A stretch of DNA of 64,000 nucleotides from Sphingobium sp. EP60837 (GCF_001658005.1 NZ_CP015986.1:2233501-2297500); one strand, 5' to 3'; positions 45,162 to 55,011 are shown, numbered from the stretch's first letter. Numbers and translations: made by a program. Notes: generated by a model from the letters alone, not told the origin.

Positions 45162-45860
45162 TCAGACCGAAGCGACTTCCGCTACATCGACCTTCACGCC
45201 GGGGCCCATCGAGGACGACAGGGCGATCTTGCGGACGTACTTGCCCTTCGAACCCGACGGCTTCGCCTTGACGATCGCGTCAACGAAAGCGTCGAAATTC
45301 TTGCGCAGATCTTCGGCCGAGAAGCTCGCCTTGCCCAGACCGGCGTGGATGATGCCAGCCTTTTCGACGCGGAATTCGATCTGACCGCCCTTGGCAGCCT
45401 TGACCGCTTCGGCGACGTTCGGCGTCACGGTGCCCAGCTTCGGATTCGGCATCAGGCCCTTGGGACCCAGAACCTTACCCAGGCGACCGACCAGACCCAT
45501 CATGTCGGGGGTGGCGATCACGCGTTGGAAGTCGATGTTGCCGGCCTGGATGCTGTCGAGCAGATCCTCAGCGCCCACGATGTCGGCGCCAGCGGCGGTC
45601 GCGGCTTCAGCCTTGTCGCCGCGGGCGAACACGGCGACGCGGACGTCCTTGCCGGTGCCGGCGGGCAGGGTGACGACGCCACGGACCATCTGGTCGGCGT
45701 GACGCGGATCGACGCCCAGGTTGATCGCGATTTCGACGCTTTCGTCGAACTTGGCGGTCGCGTGGGTCTTGATCAGGCCCAGCGCTTCGTCAACGCCGTG
45801 CAGCTTTTCCCGGTCAACGGCGGTGGCCAGGGCCTTCGCCTTCTTGCTCAGCTTTGCCAT
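45162..45860 (-). CDS. rplA: 50S ribosomal protein L1
   Basis: A 232-residue L1. Landmarks are [73 protein letters not shown] (L1 signature) and [21 protein letters not shown]1 in other bacteria binds its own mRNA as a repressor of the rplKA unit. It lies 4 bp after rplK. Confidence 0.99.
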   Translation of the reverse strand: MAKLSKKAKALATAVDREKLHGVDEALGLIKTHATAKFDESVEIAINLGVDPRHADQMVRGVVTLPAGTGKDVRVAVFARGDKAEAATAAGADIVGAEDLLDSIQAGNIDFQRVIATPDMMGLVGRLGKVLGPKGLMPNPKLGTVTPNVAEAVKAAKGGQIEFRVEKAGIIHAGLGKASFSAEDLRKNFDAFVDAIVKAKPSGSKGKYVRKIALSSSMGPGVKVDVAEVASV

Positions 45861-45864
45861 GGTC

Positions 45865-46296
45865 TTAGCCCTCCACCACTTCGAGGCCCATCGCGCGAGC
45901 GGAGCCTTCGATGATCTTCGTCGCTGCGTCGATGTCGTTCGCGTTCAGGTCAACCATCTTGGCCTGCGCGATTTCGGCGAGCTGGGCGCGGGTGATCTTG
46001 CCGGCGACAACCTTGCCCGGTTCCTTGGAACCCGACTTCAGGTTGACGGCCTTCTTGATCAGGTAAGTGGCGGGCGGCTGCTTCGTGACGAAGCTGAACG
46101 AACGGTCCGCATAGACGGTGATGATGGTCGGCAGCGGGGTGCCCTTGTCCATCTTTTCCGTCGAGGCGTTGAACGCCTTGCAGAATTCCATGATGTTCAC
46201 ACCGCGCTGACCCAGCGCCGGACCGATCGGCGGCGAGGGGTTGGCGGCTCCAGCGGGCACCTGGAGCTTGATATAGCCCGTAATCTTCTTGGCCAT
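45865..46296 (-). CDS. rplK: 50S ribosomal protein L11
   Basis: A 143-residue L11 starting [43 protein letters not shown], the rRNA GTPase-centre binding N-domain, and ending with [17 protein letters not shown] 46296 is chosen over an ATG two codons upstream because MAKKI is the conserved start. Confidence 0.99.
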   Translation of the reverse strand: MAKKITGYIKLQVPAGAANPSPPIGPALGQRGVNIMEFCKAFNASTEKMDKGTPLPTIITVYADRSFSFVTKQPPATYLIKKAVNLKSGSKEPGKVVAGKITRAQLAEIAQAKMVDLNANDIDAATKIIEGSARAMGLEVVEG

Positions 46297-46357
46297 TTTC
46301 ACTCTCTTTCAAGTTAAGCGGTCAAGCAGCGACCCGAAGGACGCCTCCCGCACTAGC

Positions 46358-46537
46358 TTCCCTTGTCGTTCATGCCAGCAGATGCTGGCATCTCAAGCCG
46401 CAAGGGAACGGCTTAAGGCACGAAATCCCTGCTTTCGCTGGGATGACGTAATCTCTTTCATCGTCATGCCGGACTTGATGTGGCATTCCGCTGCCCCTGG
46501 AAGGAAAGCGGGACCCCGGATCAAGTCCGGGGTGACG
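46358..46537. repeat. Palindromic mosaic element between nusG and rplK
   Basis: Two inverted structures lie side by side. The first pairs TTCCCTTG (46358) with CAAGGGAA (46401) around ATGCCAGC/GCTGGCAT. The second pairs CGTCATGCCGGACTTGATG (46462) with the reverse complement of CCGGATCAAGTCCGGGGTGACG (to 46537), and its right arm folds as CCCCGGAtcaagTCCGGGG. Copies of such CGTCATGCCGGACTTGAT blocks are widespread in alphaproteobacterial intergenic DNA. The position inside a translation operon is notable. Confidence 0.7.
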
Positions 46538-46548
46538 AGCGTAATTTT

Positions 46549-47085
46549 TTACTTCGACAGTTCGACCTGTTCGAAGTCCAGTTCGACCGGCGTGGCGCGG
46601 CCGAAGATCGACACGGACACCTTGACGCGGTTCTTTTCGAAATCCAGTTCCTCGACGGTGCCGTTGAAGCTGGCGAAGGGGCCGTCCAGAACCTTGACGC
46701 TGTCGCCGATTTCGTAATCGACATTGACCTTGTGCTTGGGCGCAGCCTCGGCTTCCTTGCGGGCGCCGAAATAGCGGGCGGCTTCCGTCTCGCTGATCGC
46801 CTGCGGCTTGCCGCTCGATCCGAGGAAGCCGGTCACCTTCGGCGTGTTCTTCACAAGGTGATAGATGTCGTCGTTCATCGCCAGCTTGGCGAGGACATAG
46901 CCCGGCATGAACTTGCGTTCGACCTGAACCTTCTTGCCGCGCTTCACCTCGGTCACGGTCTCGGTGGGAACTTCCACCTGCTCGACCAACTGGGAGAGGC
47001 CCATGCGCTCGGCTTCGGACAGGATCGATTCCTTGACCTTGTTTTCGAAGCCCGAATAGGCGTGGATGATGTACCAGCGCGCCAT
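46549..47085 (-). CDS. nusG: Transcription termination/antitermination protein NusG
   Basis: A 178-residue RNA polymerase-associated factor. The N-terminal NGN domain starts [21 protein letters not shown] and includes [32 protein letters not shown]; the KOW domain is [38 protein letters not shown]. It follows secE by 21 bp. The order tRNA-Trp, secE, nusG, rplK, rplA is the classic bacterial arrangement. Confidence 0.99.
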   Translation of the reverse strand: MARWYIIHAYSGFENKVKESILSEAERMGLSQLVEQVEVPTETVTEVKRGKKVQVERKFMPGYVLAKLAMNDDIYHLVKNTPKVTGFLGSSGKPQAISETEAARYFGARKEAEAAPKHKVNVDYEIGDSVKVLDGPFASFNGTVEELDFEKNRVKVSVSIFGRATPVELDFEQVELSK

Positions 47086-47106
47086 GTTACCGTTTCAAAC
47101 TCCCAA

Positions 47107-47313
47107 TCAAGCCTGTCCGGCAGCGAAGCTCAGCAGCCACTGAACGACCGCGCCGAAAAAGGTGTCGATGCCGAAGAAGAAGAGGCCGAGCAGCGTGGTC
47201 ATGATACCGACCATCACCGCAGTCATGACCGTTTCGCGGCCGGTGGGCCACACGATCTTCGACGCTTCGGTCTTCACCTGATTGACGAATTCGCCCGGAG
47301 AAACCTTCGCCAT
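47107..47313 (-). CDS. secE: Preprotein translocase subunit SecE
   Basis: A 68-residue single-span SecE. MAKVSPGEFVNQVKTEASKIVWPTGRETVMTAVMVGIMTTLL has the conserved amphipathic helix and the WPT motif before the membrane segment. ATG 47313 is the family start; the open frame upstream is not conserved. Confidence 0.97.
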   Translation of the reverse strand: MAKVSPGEFVNQVKTEASKIVWPTGRETVMTAVMVGIMTTLLGLFFFGIDTFFGAVVQWLLSFAAGQA

Positions 47314-47481
47314 CGCTGCCTCAAAACCTTCGAACAAAACACCAAAGCGCGAAGCAACAGTCCGCCCTCCGGACCCCGCCATGTCGGCGTCCCGGGGTGC
47401 GGCCGCTGGCTTCGCGACCCATCTTCGCTCGGGCAGCTACCCGCGAACCTTTGAAAAATCAAGGATCGACGACCAGATGCT

Positions 47482-47557
47482 TGGCAGGAGTGGAGGGACT
47501 CGAACCCCCGGCATTCGGTTTTGGAGACCGACGCTCTACCAGCTGAGCTACACTCCT
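47482..47557 (-). tRNA. trnW: tRNA-Trp (anticodon CCA)
   Basis: On the minus strand AGGAGTG opens the acceptor stem and pairs with CACTCCT, followed by discriminator G and an encoded CCA. The anticodon arm is TCGGT-CTCCAAA-ACCGA with anticodon CCA. The D arm is GCTCAGCTGGTAGAGC and the T arm contains GGTTCGAGTCC. It lies just upstream of secE, its usual neighbour. Confidence 0.97.
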
Positions 47558-47614
47558 GTGCCGGCGAAGGAGGGCGCTTTAGCGTGGCATGCGGGGTAGG
47601 GCAAGCAGGAAACT

Positions 47615-48838
47615 TTAGAGGAAAACGCCGCCCTTCATGATCCGCCGCGCACGGCCCTGGACCGGCACCCGATCAAAGGGCGTGTTACCCGCTTGCGCGG
47701 CCATCCTTGCAGAGTCGATGATCCACGGCGTATCGGGATCGATGAAGATGAGGTCGGCCGCGCTGCCCGCTGCGAAGCTTCCGGCATTGACGCCCAAGAT
47801 CCGGGCGGGATTGGCGCTCAGCAGCGTCATCAGCCGGGTCATGGAGAGATGGCCTTCGCGCACCAGATTGAGCGACAGGGCAAGGAGCGTTTCCGCGCCA
47901 GCCATGCCCGGCGACGCATCAGCGAAGGGCAATCGCTTGTCCTCCGGCCCGCGCGGGTCGTGGCTGGACGTGATCACATCGACCGTGCCGTCCGCCACCG
48001 CTGCGATCGACGCCAGGCGGTCATCCTCCGACCGAAGCGGGGGCGACAGGCGCGCGAAGGTGCGGAAGTCCGTGACGGCATTGTCCGCCAGGTAGAGATA
48101 GGCCGGGCTGATCCCGCAGGTGACCTTCAGCCCCTCGGCCTTCGCCGCTCGGATGAGGTCGAAGCCAGCCTTTGTGGTGACGAGCCGGAAGTGAATAGCC
48201 GCGCCTGTTTCGCGGGCCAGCATGATGTCGCGCCCGATCGCGATGGCTTCGGCGCAAGCAGGCGCGTGGGGCAGGCCGAGGCGCGTCGCCGTCTCGCCGC
48301 TGGTCGCCACCGCCTTGCTCGTCAGCCCACTGTCCTCGGCATGGGTGATGACCGTCAGCCCAAGGCCGGAGGCATAGGCGAGGACGCGCATCATGACGCC
48401 GGAGTCTGCGATCCACTGCCGTCCGGTTCCGACCGCCTTTGCGCCGGCCGCCTGCATCATGCCGATTTCCGCCAGTTCAGCGCCCTTAAGGCCGCGGGTG
48501 GCAGCGGCGATGGGATGAACCCAGAAGTCCGGCTTCCCCGCGCGCGTCGCCTGGCGGATCAGGCCAGCGTCGTCCAACGGAGAGGATTGGTCCGGCATCA
48601 GCGCGGCGCGGGTTATGCCGCCAAAGTGGAAGGCTGGCTTGTCGGTGGCGAAGACCCCGAGGTCGATCAGGCCTGGTGCGACGACCAGACCTGCCGCATC
48701 CACTTGTTCCGCATCCTGCGGAACGGCGATGTCGCCTGCAGCGGCGATCCGGTCGCCCTCGATCAGAATGACGCCGTTCGCCAAGCCCGGTGCGGCGGGA
48801 TCGGCAAGCTTTCCGTTCACGATGGCGAGCTTGTTCAT
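47615..48838 (-). CDS. Dihydroorotase-like protein, probably catalytically inactive (PyrC')
   Basis: A 407-residue amidohydrolase-fold protein. At the first metal site, where active dihydroorotases have a DxHxH motif, this protein reads [17 protein letters not shown], so both histidines are missing. ITHAEDS is retained, but the terminal TDHAPH-type motif is SSHDPRG. This pattern fits the inactive PyrC' that scaffolds aspartate carbamoyltransferase in several proteobacteria. It overlaps pyrB by 4 bp on the same strand. An active dihydroorotase must be elsewhere if pyrimidines are made. Confidence 0.88.
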   Translation of the reverse strand: MNKLAIVNGKLADPAAPGLANGVILIEGDRIAAAGDIAVPQDAEQVDAAGLVVAPGLIDLGVFATDKPAFHFGGITRAALMPDQSSPLDDAGLIRQATRAGKPDFWVHPIAAATRGLKGAELAEIGMMQAAGAKAVGTGRQWIADSGVMMRVLAYASGLGLTVITHAEDSGLTSKAVATSGETATRLGLPHAPACAEAIAIGRDIMLARETGAAIHFRLVTTKAGFDLIRAAKAEGLKVTCGISPAYLYLADNAVTDFRTFARLSPPLRSEDDRLASIAAVADGTVDVITSSHDPRGPEDKRLPFADASPGMAGAETLLALSLNLVREGHLSMTRLMTLLSANPARILGVNAGSFAAGSAADLIFIDPDTPWIIDSARMAAQAGNTPFDRVPVQGRARRIMKGGVFL

Positions 48839-49830
48839 TGCCAGCCCTCCACACCGCGTGCACTTCGCGTCAGCACATCCAGGCAGGCCATGCGGATGGC
48901 GACCCCCATTTCCACCTGTTCGGTGATCGCTGAGCGATCGGGATGGTCCGCCACCACGCTCGCGATTTCGACGCCGCGGTTCATTGGTCCGGGGTGCATC
49001 ACCAACGCGTCGGGCTTCGCCAGCGCCAGCCGTTCGGGGGTAAGGCCATAGAGCATATGATATTCGCGCGGCGACGGGATGAACGCGCCGTCCATGCGCT
49101 CATTTTGAAGGCGCAGCATCATGACGACGTCAGCGCCGTCCAGCCCCTCGTCCATTCGGTGGAAGGGGGTTGCGCCCAACATCTCGACTTCCGGCGGCAT
49201 AAGGGTCGGCGGCGCGACCGCCCGCACCTGAGCCCCCAGAGCGGCGAGGCAGAGCATGTTCGAGCGCGCCACCCGGCTATGCAGCACATCGCCGCAGATT
49301 GCGACGATCAGCCCTTCGAAGCTGCCCTTGCGGCGGCGGATCGTCAGCGCATCGAGCAGCGCCTGGGTGGGGTGCTGATGCCAGCCATCCCCGGCGTTGA
49401 GGACCGGGCAGTCCACCTTGTCAGCGATCAGCGCGACAGCTCCCGAACTGGCATGGCGGATGACGATCACATCGGCGGCCATCGCGTTGAGCGTCATCGC
49501 CGTGTCTATCAGCGTTTCGCCCTTTTTTACGCTGGACTGGCCGGCGTGCATGTTGACGACGTCCGCGCCCAGCCGTTTGCCCGCAATCTCGAAGGACAGC
49601 AGCGTGCGCGTGCTGTTTTCGAAAAAGGCGTTGATCTGCGTCATGCCTTTCAGGCGGTCGTCATGCTTGCGCGCATTACCGCGATTGGTCCTTGCCCAAT
49701 GCTCCGCCTCATCAAGCAGGAAGCGAATTTCCCAAGGCTTCAGATCGGCGATGGAGAGGAGATGCCGATGCGGAAACAGCGCCCGGCCAGAAAGGTCGGG
49801 CGAGGCGGAAGGAGCAATGATCTCGGGCAT
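48835..49830 (-). CDS. pyrB: Aspartate carbamoyltransferase catalytic subunit
   Basis: Makes N-carbamoyl-aspartate, the committed step of pyrimidine synthesis. The carbamoyl phosphate motif is [14 protein letters not shown] (STRT), with [31 protein letters not shown] (HPTQ) and [13 protein letters not shown]. Length is 331 residues. The N-terminal extension (about 25 residues) suits complex formation with the adjacent PyrC'. No pyrI regulatory gene is present. Confidence 0.97.
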   Translation of the reverse strand: MPEIIAPSASPDLSGRALFPHRHLLSIADLKPWEIRFLLDEAEHWARTNRGNARKHDDRLKGMTQINAFFENSTRTLLSFEIAGKRLGADVVNMHAGQSSVKKGETLIDTAMTLNAMAADVIVIRHASSGAVALIADKVDCPVLNAGDGWHQHPTQALLDALTIRRRKGSFEGLIVAICGDVLHSRVARSNMLCLAALGAQVRAVAPPTLMPPEVEMLGATPFHRMDEGLDGADVVMMLRLQNERMDGAFIPSPREYHMLYGLTPERLALAKPDALVMHPGPMNRGVEIASVVADHPDRSAITEQVEMGVAIRMACLDVLTRSARGVEGWQ

Positions 49831-49911
49831 GAACGGACCCTTTAGGCGAGCGCATGGGAGAGGGCAAGGCGCGAAGCTTGGAAGTTCCGCGCTGCTCCCT
49901 ATCTCTTCGAC

Positions 49912-50343
49912 ATGCGCATTTACACGATAGGATATGAAGGGGCGACCCAGGCCGAGCTCATCGCGGCGCTGCAGGAAGCTGGCGTGACCCTGCTGGCCGA
50001 CATCAGAGCGGTTCCGCTGTCACGCCGTCCCGGCTTTTCGAAGAACATCCTGGCGGCCGGACTCAAAGAGGCGGGCATCGATTATGTGGGCTTGAAGGCG
50101 CTGGGGACGCCCGCCGAGGGCCGGGAGGCTGCGCGAAAGGGCAATCATGCGAAGTTGCGCGAAATTTATTCAGCTCAGCTTGATCTGCCCGAAGCCATTG
50201 TTCAGGGGGAGCAGTTGCGTGACTTAGCGCGGGAAAGACCGACGGCGCTGCTCTGCTTCGAGCGGGAGGCGGACGGGTGTCATCGCTCCCTGCTGCTCGA
50301 ATATGTCTTTCCCGACGACGAGCGCGTTGACCTCAAGCCCTGA
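49912..50343 (+). CDS. DUF488 family protein
   Basis: A 143-residue cytoplasmic protein with the family start [41 protein letters not shown] and the [14 protein letters not shown] segment (Cys and His pair). DUF488 proteins have no settled function. Its stop overlaps the convergent TIGR02186 gene by 11 bp. Confidence 0.88.
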   Translation: MRIYTIGYEGATQAELIAALQEAGVTLLADIRAVPLSRRPGFSKNILAAGLKEAGIDYVGLKALGTPAEGREAARKGNHAKLREIYSAQLDLPEAIVQGEQLRDLARERPTALLCFEREADGCHRSLLLEYVFPDDERVDLKP

Positions 50344-51097
50344 ATCGGCGCGCCACCGCTCCGGCCGCCCAGCCCATGCCGACAGCCAGCAGGATGGCCG
50401 TGAGGCCATAGAAAAAAGGCCATTGCTCCGCAGCGACGGCCATGAACCTTTCGAATCCCGATTTGCGAATGGTGATGTCGCGGACAGCGGCGGCGACGAC
50501 CCGACCATCCTGAACCAGGAAAGTTTCGGCCGTATAGTCGCCGACGATTACGCGCGCAGGAAGCGGCAAGCGGGCGCGGTACAGCACGCCTTGGGTGATC
50601 TCCACCGATCCCTGCCGCTCGGCGAAAAGGCCGGTTCGCTCCCGCAGGTCGATGAGGCCAGCCTGAAAGCGGTCGAGTTCGGCACTTTCGTTGAGCGAAG
50701 AGGGTGATAGTTGCAGCTTGTTGACGCCCAACTCGTAAATGGCGGCGGTGCGGTCATCCACCACATCGGTAATGGGCCGCGAGGACGCGACTGCGTAGAA
50801 GCTGGGGGCGGAGCGGAAGCGGACACTATCGGCGTTTACCCAGATGCCGGCCACTTTCTGCTTCTCGCGCATCATGATGGATTGATCGGGGCCTTTCAGC
50901 ACGACCAATATGTCGGCCGGTTTCTTGGGCTGGCGGCCGTTCGGATAGACGATTGCGCCGAACAGCAGGAGGTCCGCGCCTGTGAAGCTATATTGGATTT
51001 CCACCTCGCGCTGAGAAACGTCGGGCACCAGCATGGGCTCTCCAGCCGCGCTTGTGAGCAACAGCGCAGGCAAGAGAAGCGCGAGGCGGGCGCGCAC
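50333..51097 (-). CDS. TIGR02186 family membrane-anchored periplasmic protein
   Basis: A 254-residue protein with an N-terminal signal peptide (MRARLALLLPALLLTSAAGE), a beta-rich periplasmic domain (VEIQYSFTGADLLLFGAIVYP, VVLKGPDQSIMMREKQKVAGIWVN) and one C-terminal membrane helix (FFYGLTAILLAVGMGWAAGAV). Families of this type are restricted mainly to alphaproteobacteria and are regularly next to TSUP permeases, as here (2 bp gap). They may act together in export of a sulfur compound; this is inferred from context only. Confidence 0.87.
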   Translation of the reverse strand: MRARLALLLPALLLTSAAGEPMLVPDVSQREVEIQYSFTGADLLLFGAIVYPNGRQPKKPADILVVLKGPDQSIMMREKQKVAGIWVNADSVRFRSAPSFYAVASSRPITDVVDDRTAAIYELGVNKLQLSPSSLNESAELDRFQAGLIDLRERTGLFAERQGSVEITQGVLYRARLPLPARVIVGDYTAETFLVQDGRVVAAAVRDITIRKSGFERFMAVAAEQWPFFYGLTAILLAVGMGWAAGAVARRFRA

Positions 51098-51099
51098 GC

Positions 51100-52014
51100 T
51101 CAGCGAACTTCCACCGTGTAGATTTCATCGGGGCGGAAGCCCAACCCCAGCGCCATGCGCGCGGCCACCAGGAGAACGATGGCGGAGAGCAGGATGCGCA
51201 GATATTCGGGGCGGACCGTCATGGAGATGCGCGTGCCGACTTGCGCGCCGGTGACGCTGCCGATCAGGAGGAGCATCGCGAGGACAAGATCGACGGCCTT
51301 GGTCGTCATGGCGTGCATCATGGTCGTGGCCATGGTGACGAACAGGATCTGGAACAATGAGGTCCCGACCACCGACTGCGTCGTCATGCCAAGCAGGTAA
51401 AGCATGGCAGGCACCAGGATGAAGCCGCCGCCGACGCCCAGCAAGGTGGTGAGGATGCCGGTCGCCATACCCAGCAGCAGCGGCGCAAGTGGCGAGATAT
51501 AGAGGCCCGACCGGTAGAAGCGCCAGCGCATCGGGAGAGCCGCGACAAGCGGATGGTGCCGGCGCTTGCGCGCCGGGGGCCGCTTTCCGCTTTTCAATGC
51601 GATGAGGGTCTGGATCGATTCCTTCGCCATCAGGCTGCCGATGCCGCCCAGCATCAGGACATAGAGGATCCCGATAACGGTATCGATCTGCCCAGCCGAT
51701 TGCAGCAGGCGGAAGAGCAAGACGCCGATGCCCGCGCCGATGACGCCCCCGCCGATCAGAACCCCGCCCATTCGGAAATCGACGGTTCCTCGGGCCATGT
51801 GCGTGATTACGCTGGACACGCTGGCGCCAGTTACCTGCGACGCTGCCGAGGCCGCGGCGACGGTGGGCGGGATGCCGTAGAAAATCAACAGCGGCGTCGT
51901 CAGAAACCCGCCGCCTACCCCAAACATGCCTGAAAGCAGGCCGACCACGCCACCCAGGGCGATGATCACCAGCGCGTTCACCGACAGATTGGCGATGGGC
52001 AGGTAGAGATCCAT
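51100..52014 (-). CDS. TSUP family permease (TauE/SafE-like)
   Basis: A 304-residue polytopic membrane protein with two repeated units, LGGVVGLLSGMFGVGGGFLTTPLLIFYGIPPTVAAA and GILTTLLGVGGGFILVPAMLYLLGM, and about eight helices. A cytoplasmic basic loop (SGKRPPARKRRHHP) lies in the middle. The following TIGR02186 gene starts 2 bp after its stop. It is distinct from the shorter TSUP permease at 24926-25705. The substrate is probably a small sulfur oxoanion but not certain. Confidence 0.92.
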   Translation of the reverse strand: MDLYLPIANLSVNALVIIALGGVVGLLSGMFGVGGGFLTTPLLIFYGIPPTVAAASAASQVTGASVSSVITHMARGTVDFRMGGVLIGGGVIGAGIGVLLFRLLQSAGQIDTVIGILYVLMLGGIGSLMAKESIQTLIALKSGKRPPARKRRHHPLVAALPMRWRFYRSGLYISPLAPLLLGMATGILTTLLGVGGGFILVPAMLYLLGMTTQSVVGTSLFQILFVTMATTMMHAMTTKAVDLVLAMLLLIGSVTGAQVGTRISMTVRPEYLRILLSAIVLLVAARMALGLGFRPDEIYTVEVR

Positions 52015-52072
52015 GGAGTCACAGGGTTAAGCCCATTGCGCGGCGAGATAAAGGCAGGGGAGGGTACTCCTT

Positions 52073-53150
52073 TTAAAAATCGGCACCGAGCGTCACGGCC
52101 AGGCCGGACGGGGGGCTTGCCTGGCCGGCAATCCGTTCCCGCCACTCGATGCTGAGACGGGCGGAGACCTGTGGAAGCGGCAGGCGGAGCTGCACTTCCG
52201 GGCCGACGTCCAACCGCTCCACGCCGGGCTGAGCGCCGCCAGAAACACTTGCGCCTATCCGCAGCGGTAACCGGGCGATGGGCGAGAGCAGCGAGAATTT
52301 GCCGTCGGCGAACAGGTCGCGGCGGTGAAAGCCGACCATCCCGGCCTGTGCATAGGCTTCGGCCTCCAATCCAAGGAACACAGGGGTTGGGCCGAAACCG
52401 CCGACCGCCAGGACGGCGTTGGCGTCGCGGGCGCCCTTGCCAAGAGCTATGCGGCGTTCGGCGGCTATGCTGACGGGAATGGCCCGCGAGGGTTGCCAGG
52501 CGAGACCCAGCGCGCCTTCGGGGGAGGCTGGGCGGTTGAGGGCTGCGGTGACGCGGCCATAGGCGGCGGCTCGGCCAGATGACGCAGGAGTCAGATCATA
52601 ATCCAATCTAAGTCCGGCCTGTGACCCGCCGAGCTTGCCCGCGGTGATGATGTTCGCGCGGCTGGCGCTGCCGTCGCGCCAGAGCAGCCAAGCGCTGCCA
52701 CGCCAACGATCCAGCCGCGACTGACCGTGAGGCGCAAGCGGAACTGCCGGTGTGGGGGAGGGGTCCGGGCTGGCCTGGGGCTGAGCAGGGGTGGCGGCTG
52801 ATATATGATCGTCTTGGCCGATCGCGAGCATTTCAGCCGGGGTGGTACGCGCTGACCTGAACGGCGCTTCGACGGATTTGCGGATTGGGCGTGCGACAGT
52901 GCGGGTAGGCACGGGCGTTCCGAGCGGTCGCGCGCCGGATACAGATAGGGGGGGGAGCCACAATTGCTGCTTTCGGCCTTTGCATTGGCGCAGCCGTGTG
53001 ACGCACAGAGCTTGGCTGCATCGGGGGCGTCAGGCCCTGGGTGGAGACGGGCCAAAACATGCCGCTTGCGCTGCCCAAGCGTATAATTGTCCAACCGCCC
53101 ATAAGGACGACGAAGAAGCGGACGGGACGTCCGCTGACGGTTCGGCTCAT
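52073..53150 (-). pseudogene. NfrA-like (phage N4 adsorption protein A C-terminal-like) protein, frameshifted at a C8 tract
   Basis: The gene appears to begin at ATG 53150 (MSRTVSGRPVRFFVVLMGGW, a membrane-anchor-like start) 9 bp after the glycosyltransferase stop. That frame runs to 52833. A second frame continues from about 52963 to 52073 and encodes the beta-rich domain (GALGLAWQPSRAIPVSIAAERRIALG, then VGGFGPTPVFLGLEAEAYAQAG). The two frames meet at a run of eight C (minus strand; 52948-52955); with seven C they would join as one 358-codon reading frame. The domain resembles the NfrA C-terminus, fitting the NfrB-like neighbour. Sequencing error, slippage-based phase variation or true decay cannot be told apart here. 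Confidence 0.7.
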
Positions 53151-53159
53151 GCGGACCTA

Positions 53160-54545
53160 CTAAAGCTGAGGAAAGCGATGCTGCGTCTTGTCCCAGACCA
53201 GCGGTTTGCCGAACAGGGAATCAAGATAGAGGAATATGGCGCGACGGGCGGCCATCATGGCGATCAAGTTTGCAATGATCGATCGCGGGATCGCGCCCAG
53301 TCCGTATCGCCAGCCATAGCTACGGCCGACGAAGATGGCTCGCATCGCGAGGCGCCAGACCATGAAGAGGAAGTTGAGCCAAAGCAGGGGCTCGATCAGT
53401 GCCGAACCTCGAGGCGCAGGAACAATGCCGAACCAGCGTGCGACGGTAAGCACGCCCCAAAGCAACAGAGCGAGATAGGCGGCGAGCAGCACGAAGGCGG
53501 CGATGGCCGCCCGGCGGTCGCGAATGCGCATCCACCTTTCCGTCGCGCCACCCTGCCAGCCCATGCGGGCCCATCCGGCCAGCGAGATACCCACCATCCA
53601 GCGAGCCTTTTGCTTCACCGCGGCATCGAGATTGTCGGGAAAATATTCGCGCGTCGCGACCAGTTCGCCCGATCCGTCGCGCATGCGTACAAAGACGCCG
53701 CGGCCGCCCATATTCTTAATCCGCAGGCCGACCTCATAGTCCTCGGTCAGGGAGTCAGGATCGAAAGGCCCGCCATTTTTCGGGTCTATGAGTTTGTCGA
53801 GCGTGGCGCGTTCAAAGGCGCAGGCCACTCCCGCGGAGGGCACTGACGCGCCCATGGCCTCGCGAATGGTCAGATACTTCCCATGACTCTCGGCAAATTC
53901 GTCGCAATAATGATTGGCGATCGCCCTGCTCCACCAGCCCTCGTGGCCAGGCAGGGGGAGAACCGGGAGCTGAACCAGTTGGAAGCGGTCGATCATCAGG
54001 TCGAACAGCCGGATCTCATCGGCGTGAACGACATCTTCCGCGTCATGGAGAACGATTGCCTTGAAAGGCACGCCGGTGCGGCTTTCTTCCTTCATCATCG
54101 TACGCCATTGCAGGTTCAGGCAATCGGCCTTGGTGGTAGGGCCTGGCCGTTCGTTGATGCAGATGATCAGCCGCTCTTCGCCTTCGGCGATCGGGATCAC
54201 GGCGTCCAGCGTGGCGCGGTCATTGGGATAAACGCCAACGAAGATGCGATAGTCGCCTTGGCGCCATTGGCTGAGTGCGTTGCGGAGCATTGGGCCAATC
54301 ACGTCCGCTTCACCCCAGGCGGGAACGAAGATGGCGATACGTCCCGGATTTTCGGATTGTGGCAAGCTGGCCGTGGTCATGCGCGGATGGCGCGAATAGA
54401 TGATGATGTTTCGCCACCAGCGGCGGGCCAGAAACATGATATCGACAAGGAAATCATCGGTCCCGCCGATTGCGAGACCGACCACCGCGAAAAGCAATAT
54501 CTCATGATAAATGACCGCCAATATCGCGGTCAGCGATTGCGCCAT
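53160..54545 (-). CDS. Glycosyl transferase family protein (NfrB-like, family 2)
   Basis: A 461-residue inner membrane glycosyltransferase. It has a first membrane segment (about residues 5-28), a GT-A domain (RIAIFVPAWGEADVIGPML, LHDAEDVVHADEI as the DxD-like site, SLTEDYEVGLRI, and QKARWMVG as the QxxRW motif), and several C-terminal helices. The order resembles NfrB of phage N4 receptor systems but without the C-terminal cyclic-di-GMP-binding MshEN domain. ATG 54545 (MAQSLTAILAVIYHEILLF) was chosen. It probably makes a surface polysaccharide exported by the NfrA-like partner. Confidence 0.88.
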   Translation of the reverse strand: MAQSLTAILAVIYHEILLFAVVGLAIGGTDDFLVDIMFLARRWWRNIIIYSRHPRMTTASLPQSENPGRIAIFVPAWGEADVIGPMLRNALSQWRQGDYRIFVGVYPNDRATLDAVIPIAEGEERLIICINERPGPTTKADCLNLQWRTMMKEESRTGVPFKAIVLHDAEDVVHADEIRLFDLMIDRFQLVQLPVLPLPGHEGWWSRAIANHYCDEFAESHGKYLTIREAMGASVPSAGVACAFERATLDKLIDPKNGGPFDPDSLTEDYEVGLRIKNMGGRGVFVRMRDGSGELVATREYFPDNLDAAVKQKARWMVGISLAGWARMGWQGGATERWMRIRDRRAAIAAFVLLAAYLALLLWGVLTVARWFGIVPAPRGSALIEPLLWLNFLFMVWRLAMRAIFVGRSYGWRYGLGAIPRSIIANLIAMMAARRAIFLYLDSLFGKPLVWDKTQHRFPQL

Positions 54546-54818
54546 AATCCTTGAACCCCCTGTTCGGCGCGCCCATTGGCACCGGACGGACGAAATTCCA
54601 AGCCTCGGGGAAAAATTTCTGTACGGAACCGCGGGGTTAGCTGCTCTGGCGAGGATCATTGACGGCAGGGTATTTCCGGCAGGGTGCTCCGGCGCTGCGT
54701 TGGACTGAATCGCTTATCCAAAAGGGGGATGCTATTGTCGCTTTTGCCGGAACGACGACTCGCTAAGGGTCGCGGCACCCCAACCAGTCTCTTAGAGCGA
54801 TAAGGTAGGAGGGCGTGA

Positions 54819-54998
54819 ATGACCGGGGAGATGGATGTCAATTACCTCCTGCACAGGCAGCAGGTGTCCTTGATACGCGCTCAAATGAGCCGTTCGAGGA
54901 GAGGGCGCGCAGCCTACGAGGATCTTGCGCGCGGCTATACCGATCAGATTGATGCGTATCGGCAGGAAAATGTGCGGATGGTGAATCTCGCGCATTGA
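54819..54998 (+). CDS. Small conserved sphingomonad-type hypothetical protein (59 residues)
   Basis: ATG 54819 follows a clear AGGAGGG ribosome binding site. The product (MTGEMDVNYLLHRQQVSLIR..., ending QIDAYRQENVRMVNLAH) is a soluble, charged, probably two-helix protein. Similar short proteins with a Y-x-L-H-R-x-Q-V-S start are frequent in sphingomonads; function is unknown. The 270 bp upstream (54546-54818) hold no other coding frame that looks real. Confidence 0.65.
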   Translation: MTGEMDVNYLLHRQQVSLIRAQMSRSRRGRAAYEDLARGYTDQIDAYRQENVRMVNLAH

Positions 54999-55011
54999 TG
55001 GCGCGCGCTTT

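Noticed and set aside
54546..54818. Possible EcfG-type promoter (GGAAC) in the gap between the glycosyltransferase and the 59-residue gene
   Set aside because: GGAAC occurs twice, but no CGTT -10 box lies 16-17 bp downstream of either.
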